Shown here: in pieces, positions 38,558 to 46,336 of the stretch
How positions within the stretch are numbered: the first letter of the stretch is position 1
Layout of the letters: each line of letters starts with the position of its first letter
Assembly (NCBI GenBank): GCA_020638655.1
Contig: JACKIC010000006.1
Coordinates: 110,001 to 174,000, forward strand
Direction: 5' to 3'
Length of the DNA stretch: 64,000 bases
DNA from: Planctomycetota bacterium
Lineage (GTDB): Bacteria > Planctomycetota > UBA1135 > UBA2386
Position numbers and translations under genes: made by a program
The notes under the pieces: generated by a model
Told to the model about the DNA's origin: nothing
What the model saw: the letters and a program-made list of their open reading frames with translations, nothing else
The model's database searches: none

Positions 38558-39769
38558 ATGGCCCAGGCCGACGAGACGCCCCGTTCCTACACCAAGATCC
38601 TGCAACAACACTTCGCGGAGCATCGCCAGATGGCGTTGCTCGCCGGTCCGCGGCAGGTCGGCAAGACCACGGTGTGCCGCGGGCTCGATGCGGATGCGCG
38701 ATACCTGAACTGGGACGATCAGGACGACCGGGCCCTGTTCCTGAAGGGGCCGAAGACGGTGGCCGCAGAGTTGGGGTTGGAGCGTCTGCGCGCGGATCGG
38801 CCGCTGGTGGTGTTCGACGAGATCCACAAGCACGCCAAGTGGAAGCAGTTCCTCAAGGGGTTCTACGATGGCTTCGGCGATCGCGTACGCATCGCGGTCA
38901 CCGGCAGCGCGCGGCTCGACGTCTACCGGCGCGGTGGTGACAGCTTGATGGGGCGGTATCTGCTGTATCGCATGGGGCCGCTGACTGTCGGCGAGTTGCT
39001 GCGTCAGGAGGTGCTCGAGCAGCCGTTGGCCGGCCCGCGCGAACTGCCGCCTGCCAAGTTCACCCAGCTTCTCGAGCGCGGCGGCTTTCCCGAGCCGTTC
39101 CTCAAGGACGTGAGGTTCGGCAACCGGTGGCGGCAACTGCGCCGTGAGCAGCTGGTGTGGGAGGACGTTCGCGATCTGTCACGTGTGCAAGAGATCGGGC
39201 AGCTCGAGGTCATGGAGCAATTGCTCGAGTCTCGGTCGGGCCGGAGTCTCTCGTACAGCGAACTCGCCAACAGCGTCAACGTGACCGTGGACACCGCGCG
39301 CCGCTGGGTCGATCTGCTGATCTTGTTGCACCATGGCTTTGTCGTGCGACCGTGGTTCAAGAACGTCACCAAGTCACTGCGCAAGGAGCCCAAGTGGTAC
39401 CTGAGTGATTGGTCAGGGATCGACGACCCAGGGGCGCGCGCGGAGACGTTCGTGGCGTGCCATCTGCAGAAGGCCGTGCAGATGTGGGAAGACCTCGGTC
39501 TGGGGCGCTTCGAGCTGCGATACCTTCGCGACAAGCAGCAGCGCGAGGTCGACTTCTGCATCGTGCGCGACGGCAAGCCGTGGTTCCTCGTCGAGGTGAA
39601 GAGCAGCCGCGATTCCCTGTCCCCGGCGCTGGCGCACTTCCAGGGACAGACCAAGGCGAAGCACGCGCTGCAGGTCATCGTCGATGCGCCGTTCGTCGCC
39701 GCCGATCCGTTCGAGCGGGTCGACCCGTGCATCGTTCCGGCCGCGACCCTGCTGTCGATGCTGCCCTGA
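38558..39769 (+). CDS. AAA ATPase with DUF4143 C-terminal domain
   Basis: 403 aa. Walker A GPRQVGKT is at 30-37, Walker B VVFDEIHK with D87/E88, and sensor AVTGSARLDVY near 114-124. A winged-helix-like middle part (SYSELANSVNVTVDTARRWVDLL) leads to a DUF4143 nuclease-like end with the REVDF...FLVEVKSS pattern of the PD-(D/E)xK fold. Such ATPases are multicopy, patchily distributed and often horizontally exchanged; their role is unsettled. The start is fixed by the ATG after the palindrome. It lies inside the inverted-repeat-bounded segment. Confidence 0.88.
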   Translation: MAQADETPRSYTKILQQHFAEHRQMALLAGPRQVGKTTVCRGLDADARYLNWDDQDDRALFLKGPKTVAAELGLERLRADRPLVVFDEIHKHAKWKQFLKGFYDGFGDRVRIAVTGSARLDVYRRGGDSLMGRYLLYRMGPLTVGELLRQEVLEQPLAGPRELPPAKFTQLLERGGFPEPFLKDVRFGNRWRQLRREQLVWEDVRDLSRVQEIGQLEVMEQLLESRSGRSLSYSELANSVNVTVDTARRWVDLLILLHHGFVVRPWFKNVTKSLRKEPKWYLSDWSGIDDPGARAETFVACHLQKAVQMWEDLGLGRFELRYLRDKQQREVDFCIVRDGKPWFLVEVKSSRDSLSPALAHFQGQTKAKHALQVIVDAPFVAADPFERVDPCIVPAATLLSMLP

Positions 39770-39993
39770 GGTCGGCGGCGCTCAGCGCCATGTCGTCGGT
39801 CGGTAGCGGCCGTTCGCCGCGCCCGAACTCGAGGATCAGTGCCGCCGCAATGCCGGCACCTACCAGCGCCCAGGCACCCAGCACTGCTTGCGGTCTGCGC
39901 CCGCGCGCATGCCAATGCCACATGCCGCCGCGCACCCCGCGGTGACCACGGTGCGCATGGCCGGCTTCACGAACACCGCTACCCTGGGGCCAC

Positions 39994-40764
39994 GTGTTCC
40001 GCCTGCACAAGTGGTTCTTCGACTGCGTCACGCCGCAGGGTGAGGCGCTCGTCGTCTACGTCGCGACGCTGCGGTGGGGGATCGTGCGGCTGGGATACTC
40101 GGCGACGTTGTCGCACCGCGGTGGCGGGACCCGTTCGCGCACGCGCATCGGCCGAGCACCCGCGCCACAGCGCCTCGACGACGGCTTCGCGCTGACGGTG
40201 CCCCGGCTCGACCTGCGCGGCACCTGGCGCGGCGCGCTGCGGTCGCAGGCGCGGGAATTGTGGCGGTCGCCGCGCGGCGTCGTGACCTGGAACTGCCATC
40301 TGCCGAGCGCCGAGGTCGAGGTGCAGTTCGCGGGGCGACGGCTGTTGGGCACGGGCTACGTCGAACACCTCGCGCTCGAGGTGGCGCCGTGGTTCCTGCC
40401 GATCGACGAGCTGCGCTGGGGGCGTTGGCATGGCGGTGGCCGTTCGGTGGTCTGGATCCAGTGGCGGGGACCGCATCCGCTGCGGCTGTGTCTCGTCGAT
40501 GGCGAGCCGGTCGAGGCGGGGCCCGTCGAAGACGAGGGTTTCGACCTCGGTGATGGCATGCAGCTGCGGCTCGGTGCTGGGACCGTGCTGCGCACTGGCG
40601 AACTGGGGCGCACGGTGCTGGCCGAACACGTGTTGCGCTGGCTGCCGTTGCCGCGCGCAGTGAAGAACATGCAGGAGACGAAGTGGCTCGCGCGCGGCAC
40701 GTTGATCGACGGCGACGCGACGATCGACGGCGCGGCGCTGCACGAGGTGGTGCGATGGGCCTGA
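39994..40764 (+). CDS. Hypothetical protein, possible CrtC/AttH lipocalin-like fold
   Basis: 256 aa from a GTG start. No signal peptide or membrane helix is evident. Many alternating beta segments with Trp/Gly/Arg (VVTWNCHLPSAEVEVQF, GTGYVEHLALEVAPW, WGRWHGGGRSVVWIQWRG) resemble the carotenoid 1,2-hydratase (CrtC)/AttH-like superfamily, but the match is by pattern only. Its 3' end overlaps the start of the ICMT-PAP2-Lgt fusion by 10 bases, so the two are translationally coupled and probably act in the same lipid or isoprenoid modification. Confidence 0.6.
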   Translation: MFRLHKWFFDCVTPQGEALVVYVATLRWGIVRLGYSATLSHRGGGTRSRTRIGRAPAPQRLDDGFALTVPRLDLRGTWRGALRSQARELWRSPRGVVTWNCHLPSAEVEVQFAGRRLLGTGYVEHLALEVAPWFLPIDELRWGRWHGGGRSVVWIQWRGPHPLRLCLVDGEPVEAGPVEDEGFDLGDGMQLRLGAGTVLRTGELGRTVLAEHVLRWLPLPRAVKNMQETKWLARGTLIDGDATIDGAALHEVVRWA

Positions 40765-42683
40765 ACGGCGCGCTCGGCCGGGTTCTCTATGGCGCCGCGT
40801 TCTGCCTCGCGCTGCCGCTGCTGCTGATGCTCTGGGCCCAGCACACGCAGCTCGTCGTGACCTGGCCGTTGCCCGCGCCTTCCGGAGTCGGCCGGTTGCT
40901 CCTCGGCATCGGCGGTGCACTGATGGCGTGGGCGATGTGGGCGCTGTGGCGCGACGGCGGCGGCCTGCCGATGAACGCGTTCCCGCCGCCGCGCTTCGTC
41001 GGCACCGGCCCCTACGCGCTGGTCGCACATCCGATCTACGTCGGCTTCGCGCTCGCTTGCTTCGGCACCGCGCTCGCCGCCGCCGACGCCGCCGCGTTCT
41101 ACCTGGTTGCCCCGGTCGCGTCGCTCGGTCCCGTCGCGCTCGTGGTCGGTTACGAAGGTCCCGCCCTGCGCGCGCGCTTCCCGGCGGCGCGAACGAGACC
41201 GCTGCTGTCCCTGCCGGGGCCCGACCACGAGCCGGCACCGCGCGACCGCCTCGCGGTGCTGCTCCTGGTGTTACTGCCCTGGCTCGCGCTCTACCTGTGG
41301 GTGGTGGAGATCGGCCCGGCGCGCGACGCGGTGGCGCCGTGGCTGCCTGGTGAAGCCGATTGGCCGGTGCTGCCATGGACCTACCCCGTCTACGCGAGTG
41401 CGTACGTCGTCGTCGGCACGGCGCCGCTGTGGGCGCGCGGCGCGGCGCCGCTCGCCGACTTCGCGCGCGCCGGGGCGCTGGCGGTCGCGCTGCACACGTT
41501 CCTCTATCTCGTCGTCCCGATCGCGGTGCCGCCGCGGGCATTCGAGGTCTCGGGCTGGTGCGCGGAGCTGCTCGCCTGGGAAGGTCGGCGCGAGGCCTCG
41601 GGGGCAGGCGCCCTACCTTCGTTCCACGTGACCTGGGCGCTGCTGACCGCGGTGCTCGGCGCGCGCAGCTTCCCGCGGGCCACGGGGCTCTGGGGTGCAT
41701 GGGCCTGCGCCGTGGCGATCACGTGTATCACGACCGGCATGCACGCCGTCGCCGACGTCGTCGCCGGCGTCTTCACGTTCGTGCTCGTGCAGCGCCGCCG
41801 CGCCGTCTGGTCGGCGCTGCGACGGTGGGCCGAATGGACCGCGAACAGCTTCCGTACCTGGCGCCTGGGGCCGTTCCGCCTGTTCGTGCATGCCGGCTAC
41901 GCCGGGTGCGCCGCGGCCGTGACGGTGTTCACGATGGGCACTTTCGTGGGCGCGGGTGAACTCTGGGCCGTGGTCTTCGTTTGCCTCGCCGCCGTGGCCG
42001 GTGCCGCCCTGTGGGCCCAGTGGGTCGAAGGCGCGAGCGTCTCGCTGCGGCCCTTCGGCTACTACGGCTCGGTCGTCGGCGCGGTGCTCGCGCTGCTGGT
42101 CCTGCCGTGGTTGTCGATGGATCCCTGGCCGCTCGCGGGCGGCATCTGCGTCGCTGCGCCGTTCGCCCAGGCGATCGGTCGTCTGCGTTGTCTGGTGCAA
42201 GGGTGCTGCCACGGCAGGCCCGCGCCCGCTGGAGTCGGCATCGTCTGCACCGCGCCGCTGTCGCGCGTCGTGCGCCTCGCCGGTCTCGGCGGGGTCGCGC
42301 TGCATCCCACGCCGCTCTACTCGCTGCTCTGGAACGTGCCGTGCGGCGTCGTGTTGCTGCGCTGCGCGCAGCTCGGTCAGGCGCCGACCGTCGTGGCAGG
42401 CCTCTATCTGCTGCTCAACGGGCTGGGCCGCTTCGCCGAGGAAGGGTTCCGCGGCGAGCCGCAGGCCCGCCGTTGGGGCGGGCTCGTCGAGTATCAGTAC
42501 TACGCGATCGCCTCGGTCGTGGTCGGCGCCGTCGTGACGTGTGTGCCTTCCGCCTGGCCAGAGCCGGCTGGTATCTCTCCCACGCTGCTGTCGATCACCG
42601 TCGCGGTCGCCGCCTTCGTCGCGTTCGCGATGGGCGTCGACTTTCCCGACAGCGACCGCCGCTTCGCCCGACTGCTGAAGTAG
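40755..42683 (+). CDS. Three-domain membrane protein: ICMT-like, PAP2-like and Lgt-like
   Basis: 642 aa, about 16 hydrophobic segments. Residues 1-150 look like isoprenylcysteine carboxyl methyltransferase/phospholipid methyltransferase (GTGPYALVAHPIYVGF at 83-98; GYEGPALRARF near 132-142). Residues 160-350 resemble a PAP2-type phosphatase or inositolphosphotransferase (LPSFHVTW with H291; TGMHAVADVVAG with H330 and D334). Residues 375-600 resemble prolipoprotein diacylglyceryl transferase (GRLRCLVQGCCHG at 475-487, HPTPLYS at 517-523, NGLGRFAEEGFRGE near 555-568). Each family handles membrane lipids or lipid-linked groups, so the protein probably modifies a membrane lipid or isoprenoid; the reaction is unknown. 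The ATG at 40755 overlaps the upstream gene. Confidence 0.8.
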   Translation: MGLNGALGRVLYGAAFCLALPLLLMLWAQHTQLVVTWPLPAPSGVGRLLLGIGGALMAWAMWALWRDGGGLPMNAFPPPRFVGTGPYALVAHPIYVGFALACFGTALAAADAAAFYLVAPVASLGPVALVVGYEGPALRARFPAARTRPLLSLPGPDHEPAPRDRLAVLLLVLLPWLALYLWVVEIGPARDAVAPWLPGEADWPVLPWTYPVYASAYVVVGTAPLWARGAAPLADFARAGALAVALHTFLYLVVPIAVPPRAFEVSGWCAELLAWEGRREASGAGALPSFHVTWALLTAVLGARSFPRATGLWGAWACAVAITCITTGMHAVADVVAGVFTFVLVQRRRAVWSALRRWAEWTANSFRTWRLGPFRLFVHAGYAGCAAAVTVFTMGTFVGAGELWAVVFVCLAAVAGAALWAQWVEGASVSLRPFGYYGSVVGAVLALLVLPWLSMDPWPLAGGICVAAPFAQAIGRLRCLVQGCCHGRPAPAGVGIVCTAPLSRVVRLAGLGGVALHPTPLYSLLWNVPCGVVLLRCAQLGQAPTVVAGLYLLLNGLGRFAEEGFRGEPQARRWGGLVEYQYYAIASVVVGAVVTCVPSAWPEPAGISPTLLSITVAVAAFVAFAMGVDFPDSDRRFARLLK

Positions 42684-42687
42684 CGCG

Positions 42688-42720
42688 GTGTGTGGTTCGT
42701 ACCCGGTACCGTACGCACAC
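42688..42720. repeat. Right copy of the 33-bp inverted repeat
   Basis: Begins gtgtgtggttc and ends gtacgcacac, with core gtacccggtac. It is inverted relative to 38318-38350, with two mismatches in 33. It starts four bases after the stop of the fusion gene, as the left copy directly follows hcrB. No target-site duplication is visible outside the two copies. Confidence 0.7.
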
Positions 42721-42817
42721 AATTCTCGCGGGTGAATGATCCGCGGCGCGAATCGTCGCGTTGCATGCACCAACCCGCGCGTCGCCCTTTGCGCGCGCAC
42801 CACTCGAAGGAGTTCTC

Positions 42818-44314
42818 ATGCCTGCCCTCGCGCTACCGGTCCGTACCGAGTCGGAGTCGTTCCACGACTTGATGGCCGAACAGCTTCGCCACGCCCCGTG
42901 GCTGGCGCTGTCGGCGTTCGCCCACGTGGTCGTTCTGATGTTGCTCTGGGTGCTGATGCCGCTCGAAGCCAAGAACATGGTCGAGAAGGCGGTGGCGATG
43001 GCGCCGATCGAGGAGCCGCCGCCGGTCGAAGAGCCCGAGATCGTGCCGCCCGAGCCCGAAGTCGAACCCGAGGTGTCGGACGTCGACATCAAGGACCCGA
43101 CCATCTCGGAGACGGACTCGGTCAACGACGCAAACGTCGACAGCAACACCGACTCGATGGCCGACTCGGCCTTCGACAACAACGCCTGGAACACTGCCAA
43201 CGGGCTCGGCGGAGGTGCCGCGGGTCCCAAGAAGGGCGGGCGCGGCAAGCGCGGCAAGGGCACCGGAGGCGGGTCGCTGAGCCCGATCGCGCCGGCGCTC
43301 GAGTGGCTCGCCAAGCACCAGGACGAGGACGGTCGCTGGGACGCGAACGGCTTCATGAAGCACGACGTCGGCGAGCTCTGCGACGGCCCGGGCAACCCGG
43401 TGCACGACGTCGGCGTCACCGCGCTGGCACTGCTGGCGTTCCTCGGCGACGGCAACTCGATGCGCAGCGGGCCGCATCGTGAGGTCGTGCGGCGCGCGGT
43501 GCTGTGGCTGCGCGATCAGCAGGACGAGAAGGGTCGCTTCGGCCCGGCCGCGAGCAGCGATTTCATCTACGACCACGCCATCGCCGCCTACGCGATGTGC
43601 GAGGCCTACGGCTACTCGCAGTACAAGCTGCTCGAGCCCGTGGCGCAGCGCGGCATCGACTACCTGCAGCAGCACCGCAACCCGTACGGCGCCTGGCGCT
43701 ACCAGCCGCGCGACGGCGACAACGACACCTCGGTGACCTGCTGGGCGATCATGGCGCTGTCGAGCGGCATGCACTGGGGCCTGAGCGTCGACCACAACGC
43801 CCTGCAGAGCGCCTCGGTGTTCCTGGACTCGTGCACCTCGGCGGACGGTCACTGCGGCTACACCCGCGCCGGTGAAGCCAGCGCGCGCAAGCTCGGCGAC
43901 CACGCCACTCGCTTCCCGGTCGACAAGACCGAGGCGCTGACCGCCGCGGGCCTGTTCTGCCGGTTCTTCCTCGGCCAGGATCCGCGCGAGAAGGAGTGCA
44001 TGCGCAAGGCGAGCCAGCGGCTGCTCGCGCGCAAGCCGGTGTGGGACGTCAAGAGCGGCGCGATCGACCACTACTACTGGTACTACGCCAGCTACGCGCT
44101 CTACCAGATGGGCGGCAACGCCTGGACCGAGTGGGCCAAGGCTCTCGACGTCGCGGTCGTCAAGACGCAGCGCAAGGACGGCAACTACGCCGGTTCGTGG
44201 GACCCCGTCGGCGTGTGGGGCGAAGACGGCGGCCGGGTCTACAGCACCGCGATCCTGGCGCTGACCCTCGAGGCCTACTACCGCTACACGCGGCTGGTGC
44301 CGGGCTCCCGCTAG
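42818..44314 (+). CDS. TonB-like N-terminus fused to prenyltransferase/squalene-cyclase-type repeats
   Basis: 498 aa. The start is fixed by gaaggag five bases before ATG 42818. Residues 30-50 form one membrane helix after a short cytoplasmic end. A Pro/Glu/Val-rich acidic stretch (EEPPPVEEPEIVPPEPE) like that of TonB follows, then an Asp/Ser/Asn-rich linker and a Gly/Lys-rich segment. From about 155 there are alpha-toroid repeats (ALEWLAKHQDEDGRWD, AVLWLRDQQDEKGRFG, GIDYLQQHRNPYGAWRY, TQRKDGNYAGSW). The repeats would sit in the periplasm. The function is unknown; the DxDD cyclase motif was not seen. Confidence 0.85.
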   Translation: MPALALPVRTESESFHDLMAEQLRHAPWLALSAFAHVVVLMLLWVLMPLEAKNMVEKAVAMAPIEEPPPVEEPEIVPPEPEVEPEVSDVDIKDPTISETDSVNDANVDSNTDSMADSAFDNNAWNTANGLGGGAAGPKKGGRGKRGKGTGGGSLSPIAPALEWLAKHQDEDGRWDANGFMKHDVGELCDGPGNPVHDVGVTALALLAFLGDGNSMRSGPHREVVRRAVLWLRDQQDEKGRFGPAASSDFIYDHAIAAYAMCEAYGYSQYKLLEPVAQRGIDYLQQHRNPYGAWRYQPRDGDNDTSVTCWAIMALSSGMHWGLSVDHNALQSASVFLDSCTSADGHCGYTRAGEASARKLGDHATRFPVDKTEALTAAGLFCRFFLGQDPREKECMRKASQRLLARKPVWDVKSGAIDHYYWYYASYALYQMGGNAWTEWAKALDVAVVKTQRKDGNYAGSWDPVGVWGEDGGRVYSTAILALTLEAYYRYTRLVPGSR

Positions 44315-44398
44315 GGACCCGGTCGGAACAGTGCCCGGGTCGTCGCGCCAGGCGATGGCAGACGGGGGCCCGACCACGAGCTAGGATCCTCGCCTCTC

Positions 44399-46237
44399 AT
44401 GGCCAAGCTCGTACCCGGTGTCACGTTCCCGGCCTTGACCTCGCTCCTGACGCTGGCGGCAGTCGCCGTCGCGCAGGATGCGGACAAGGCCACTCCTCGC
44501 TTCGTCGACGGCCAGGCGCAGGTCGTCGACGCGTTCCGCAACCCGCAGTCGTGGATCCGCCACCATCTCTGGGTCGAAGCGAGCTTCGACTCGGACGGCG
44601 ACGGCAAGAAGGATCGCCTGCACGTCGACGTGTGGCGCCCGCAGCAGACCGACACCGAAGGCCTCAAGGTCCCGGTCGTCTACGAGACGAGCCCCTACTT
44701 CGCCGGCGTCGGCGGCAACGAACCGGGGTCCTTCTGGGACCCGCACCAGGAGCTCGGCTCGGCGCCCAAGCCGCGCACGATGATGAAGCCGATCGCGTTC
44801 CAGGCCGATCGCAACATGATCAGCCCGTCCGAGGTGCGCACCTGGGTGCCGCGCGGTTTCGCGGTGGTGCACTCCGAGTCGCCGGGCACGGGGCTCTCCG
44901 AAGGTTGCCCGACGGTCGGCGGCGCCAACGAGGCGCTCGCGCCGAAATGCGTGATCGACTGGTTGTGCGGCCGCGCCAAGGGCTTCACGACGATCGACGG
45001 CAACGAGGAGGTCAAGGCCGACTGGTGCACGGGCAAGGTCGGCATGATCGGCACGTCGTACAACGGCACGCTGCCGATCGCCGCCGCGACGACTGGTGTG
45101 CAGGGCCTCGAGGCGATCGTGCCGATCGCGCCGAACACGTCCTACTACCTCTACTACCGCTCCAACGGCCTGGTGCGCCACCCGGGCGGCTACATGGGTG
45201 AGGACGTGGACGTGCTCTACGACTTCATCAACAGCGGCGACCCCAAGACGCGCGAGTGGTGCAACAAGCACGTCCGCGACGAGGAGATCGCGCCCAACCT
45301 GCACCGCGACACGGGTGACCTCAGCGATTGGTGGATCGCGCGCGACTACGGCAACCAACTGGCCAACTACAAGGCCGCGACGCTGATGGCGCACGGCTTC
45401 AACGACTGGAACGTGATGCCCGAGCACACGGTGCGCATCTACGCCGCGCTCAAGCAGAAGGGCCTGCCGTGCATGGCCTACTTCCACCAGGGCGGCCATG
45501 GCGGCCCGCCGCCGCTCGAGCTGGTCAACCGCTGGTTCACGCGCTTCCTCTACGGCATCGACAACGGCGTCGAGAAGGATCCCAAGGCCTGGATCGTGCG
45601 CGAGGGCGACCGCAAGCCGACGCCGTACGCCGACTATCCCAACCCGGACGCGTCGCCGGTGGTGCTGCGCCCCGGCAAGGGCGGCGGCGGGGTCGGCGCA
45701 TTGACCGTGACCGACAACGGCGAGGACGTGCAGGAGACGCTCGTCGACGACGCCGAGGTCGCGGGCGCCGACCTGGCCAAGGCCGAGACCTCCAACCATC
45801 GGCTGCTCTACGCGACCGCCGAACTGAAGGAGGCCGTGCACATCTCGGGCACCGGCCACGTGTCGATCCGCATGACCGCGAGCAAGTCGGCCGCGAACCT
45901 GTCGGTGTGGATCGTGTCGCTGCCGTGGACCGACAAGGCGCGCATCTACGAGAACCTGATCACGCGCGGTTGGGCCGACCCGCAGAACGCCGCCTCGCTC
46001 ACCGAGAGCAAGCCGATCGTGCCCGGCGAGTTCGTCACCGTGAAGTTCGCGCTTCAGCCCGACGACCACGTGGTCCCCGCCGGTCAGCGCATCGGTCTGA
46101 TGATCTTCTCGAGCGACAAGGACTTCACCCTGTGGCCGCCCGCGGGCACCGAGCTGACGGTCGATCTCGGGGCGACGACGCTCGACCTGCCGATCGTCGG
46201 CGGCGCCGAGGCGTTCGCGAAGGCGCTCGGCAAGTAG
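44399..46237 (+). CDS. CocE/NonD-family Xaa-Pro dipeptidyl-peptidase-like hydrolase
   Basis: 612 aa with an N-terminal signal sequence (about residues 1-27). The PepX/CocE domain has HLWVEASFDSDGDGKKDRLHVDVWRP, the nucleophile elbow GTSYNG with serine near 220, Asp in HGFNDWNVMP and His in FHQGGHGG. The C-terminal part (from about 420) is the beta jelly-roll typical of the family (GHVSIRMTASKSAANLSVWI, RIGLMIFSSDKDFTLWPP). It is an exported hydrolase acting on peptides with penultimate proline or on esters; the substrate is not predictable. It ends 42 bases before a strong hairpin. Confidence 0.9.
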   Translation: MAKLVPGVTFPALTSLLTLAAVAVAQDADKATPRFVDGQAQVVDAFRNPQSWIRHHLWVEASFDSDGDGKKDRLHVDVWRPQQTDTEGLKVPVVYETSPYFAGVGGNEPGSFWDPHQELGSAPKPRTMMKPIAFQADRNMISPSEVRTWVPRGFAVVHSESPGTGLSEGCPTVGGANEALAPKCVIDWLCGRAKGFTTIDGNEEVKADWCTGKVGMIGTSYNGTLPIAAATTGVQGLEAIVPIAPNTSYYLYYRSNGLVRHPGGYMGEDVDVLYDFINSGDPKTREWCNKHVRDEEIAPNLHRDTGDLSDWWIARDYGNQLANYKAATLMAHGFNDWNVMPEHTVRIYAALKQKGLPCMAYFHQGGHGGPPPLELVNRWFTRFLYGIDNGVEKDPKAWIVREGDRKPTPYADYPNPDASPVVLRPGKGGGGVGALTVTDNGEDVQETLVDDAEVAGADLAKAETSNHRLLYATAELKEAVHISGTGHVSIRMTASKSAANLSVWIVSLPWTDKARIYENLITRGWADPQNAASLTESKPIVPGEFVTVKFALQPDDHVVPAGQRIGLMIFSSDKDFTLWPPAGTELTVDLGATTLDLPIVGGAEAFAKALGK

Positions 46238-46279
46238 CGAGCCGACGCGCCGGTCGCGTCACCGCCCGACACCAAGAAG

Positions 46280-46314
46280 AAGGGGCCGACCCGGCGTCGC
46301 CGGGTCGGCCCCTT
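46280..46314. terminator. Strong bidirectional terminator
   Basis: An exact 17-bp inverted repeat (46280-46296 and 46298-46314, arm aaggggccgacccggcg) sits between two convergent genes that end at 46237 and 46337. With A residues on one side and TT on the other arm, it can terminate in both directions. Confidence 0.85.
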
Positions 46315-46336
46315 CCACGTGCACCACGCTGCTCGT

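Noticed and set aside
39675..39923. Minus-strand frame with a hydrophobic stretch (VLGAWALVGAGIAAALIL) in the 224-base gap after the ATPase gene
   Set aside because: It overlaps the 3' end of the well-supported ATPase gene by 95 bases, has no ribosome-binding site and ends in a low-complexity Arg-rich tail; it was left out as unsupported.
38318..42720. Transposon or integron interpretation of the inverted-repeat-bounded segment
   Set aside because: There is no transposase or recombinase inside and no target-site duplication outside; the repeats may equally be terminators. Kept only as an open finding.
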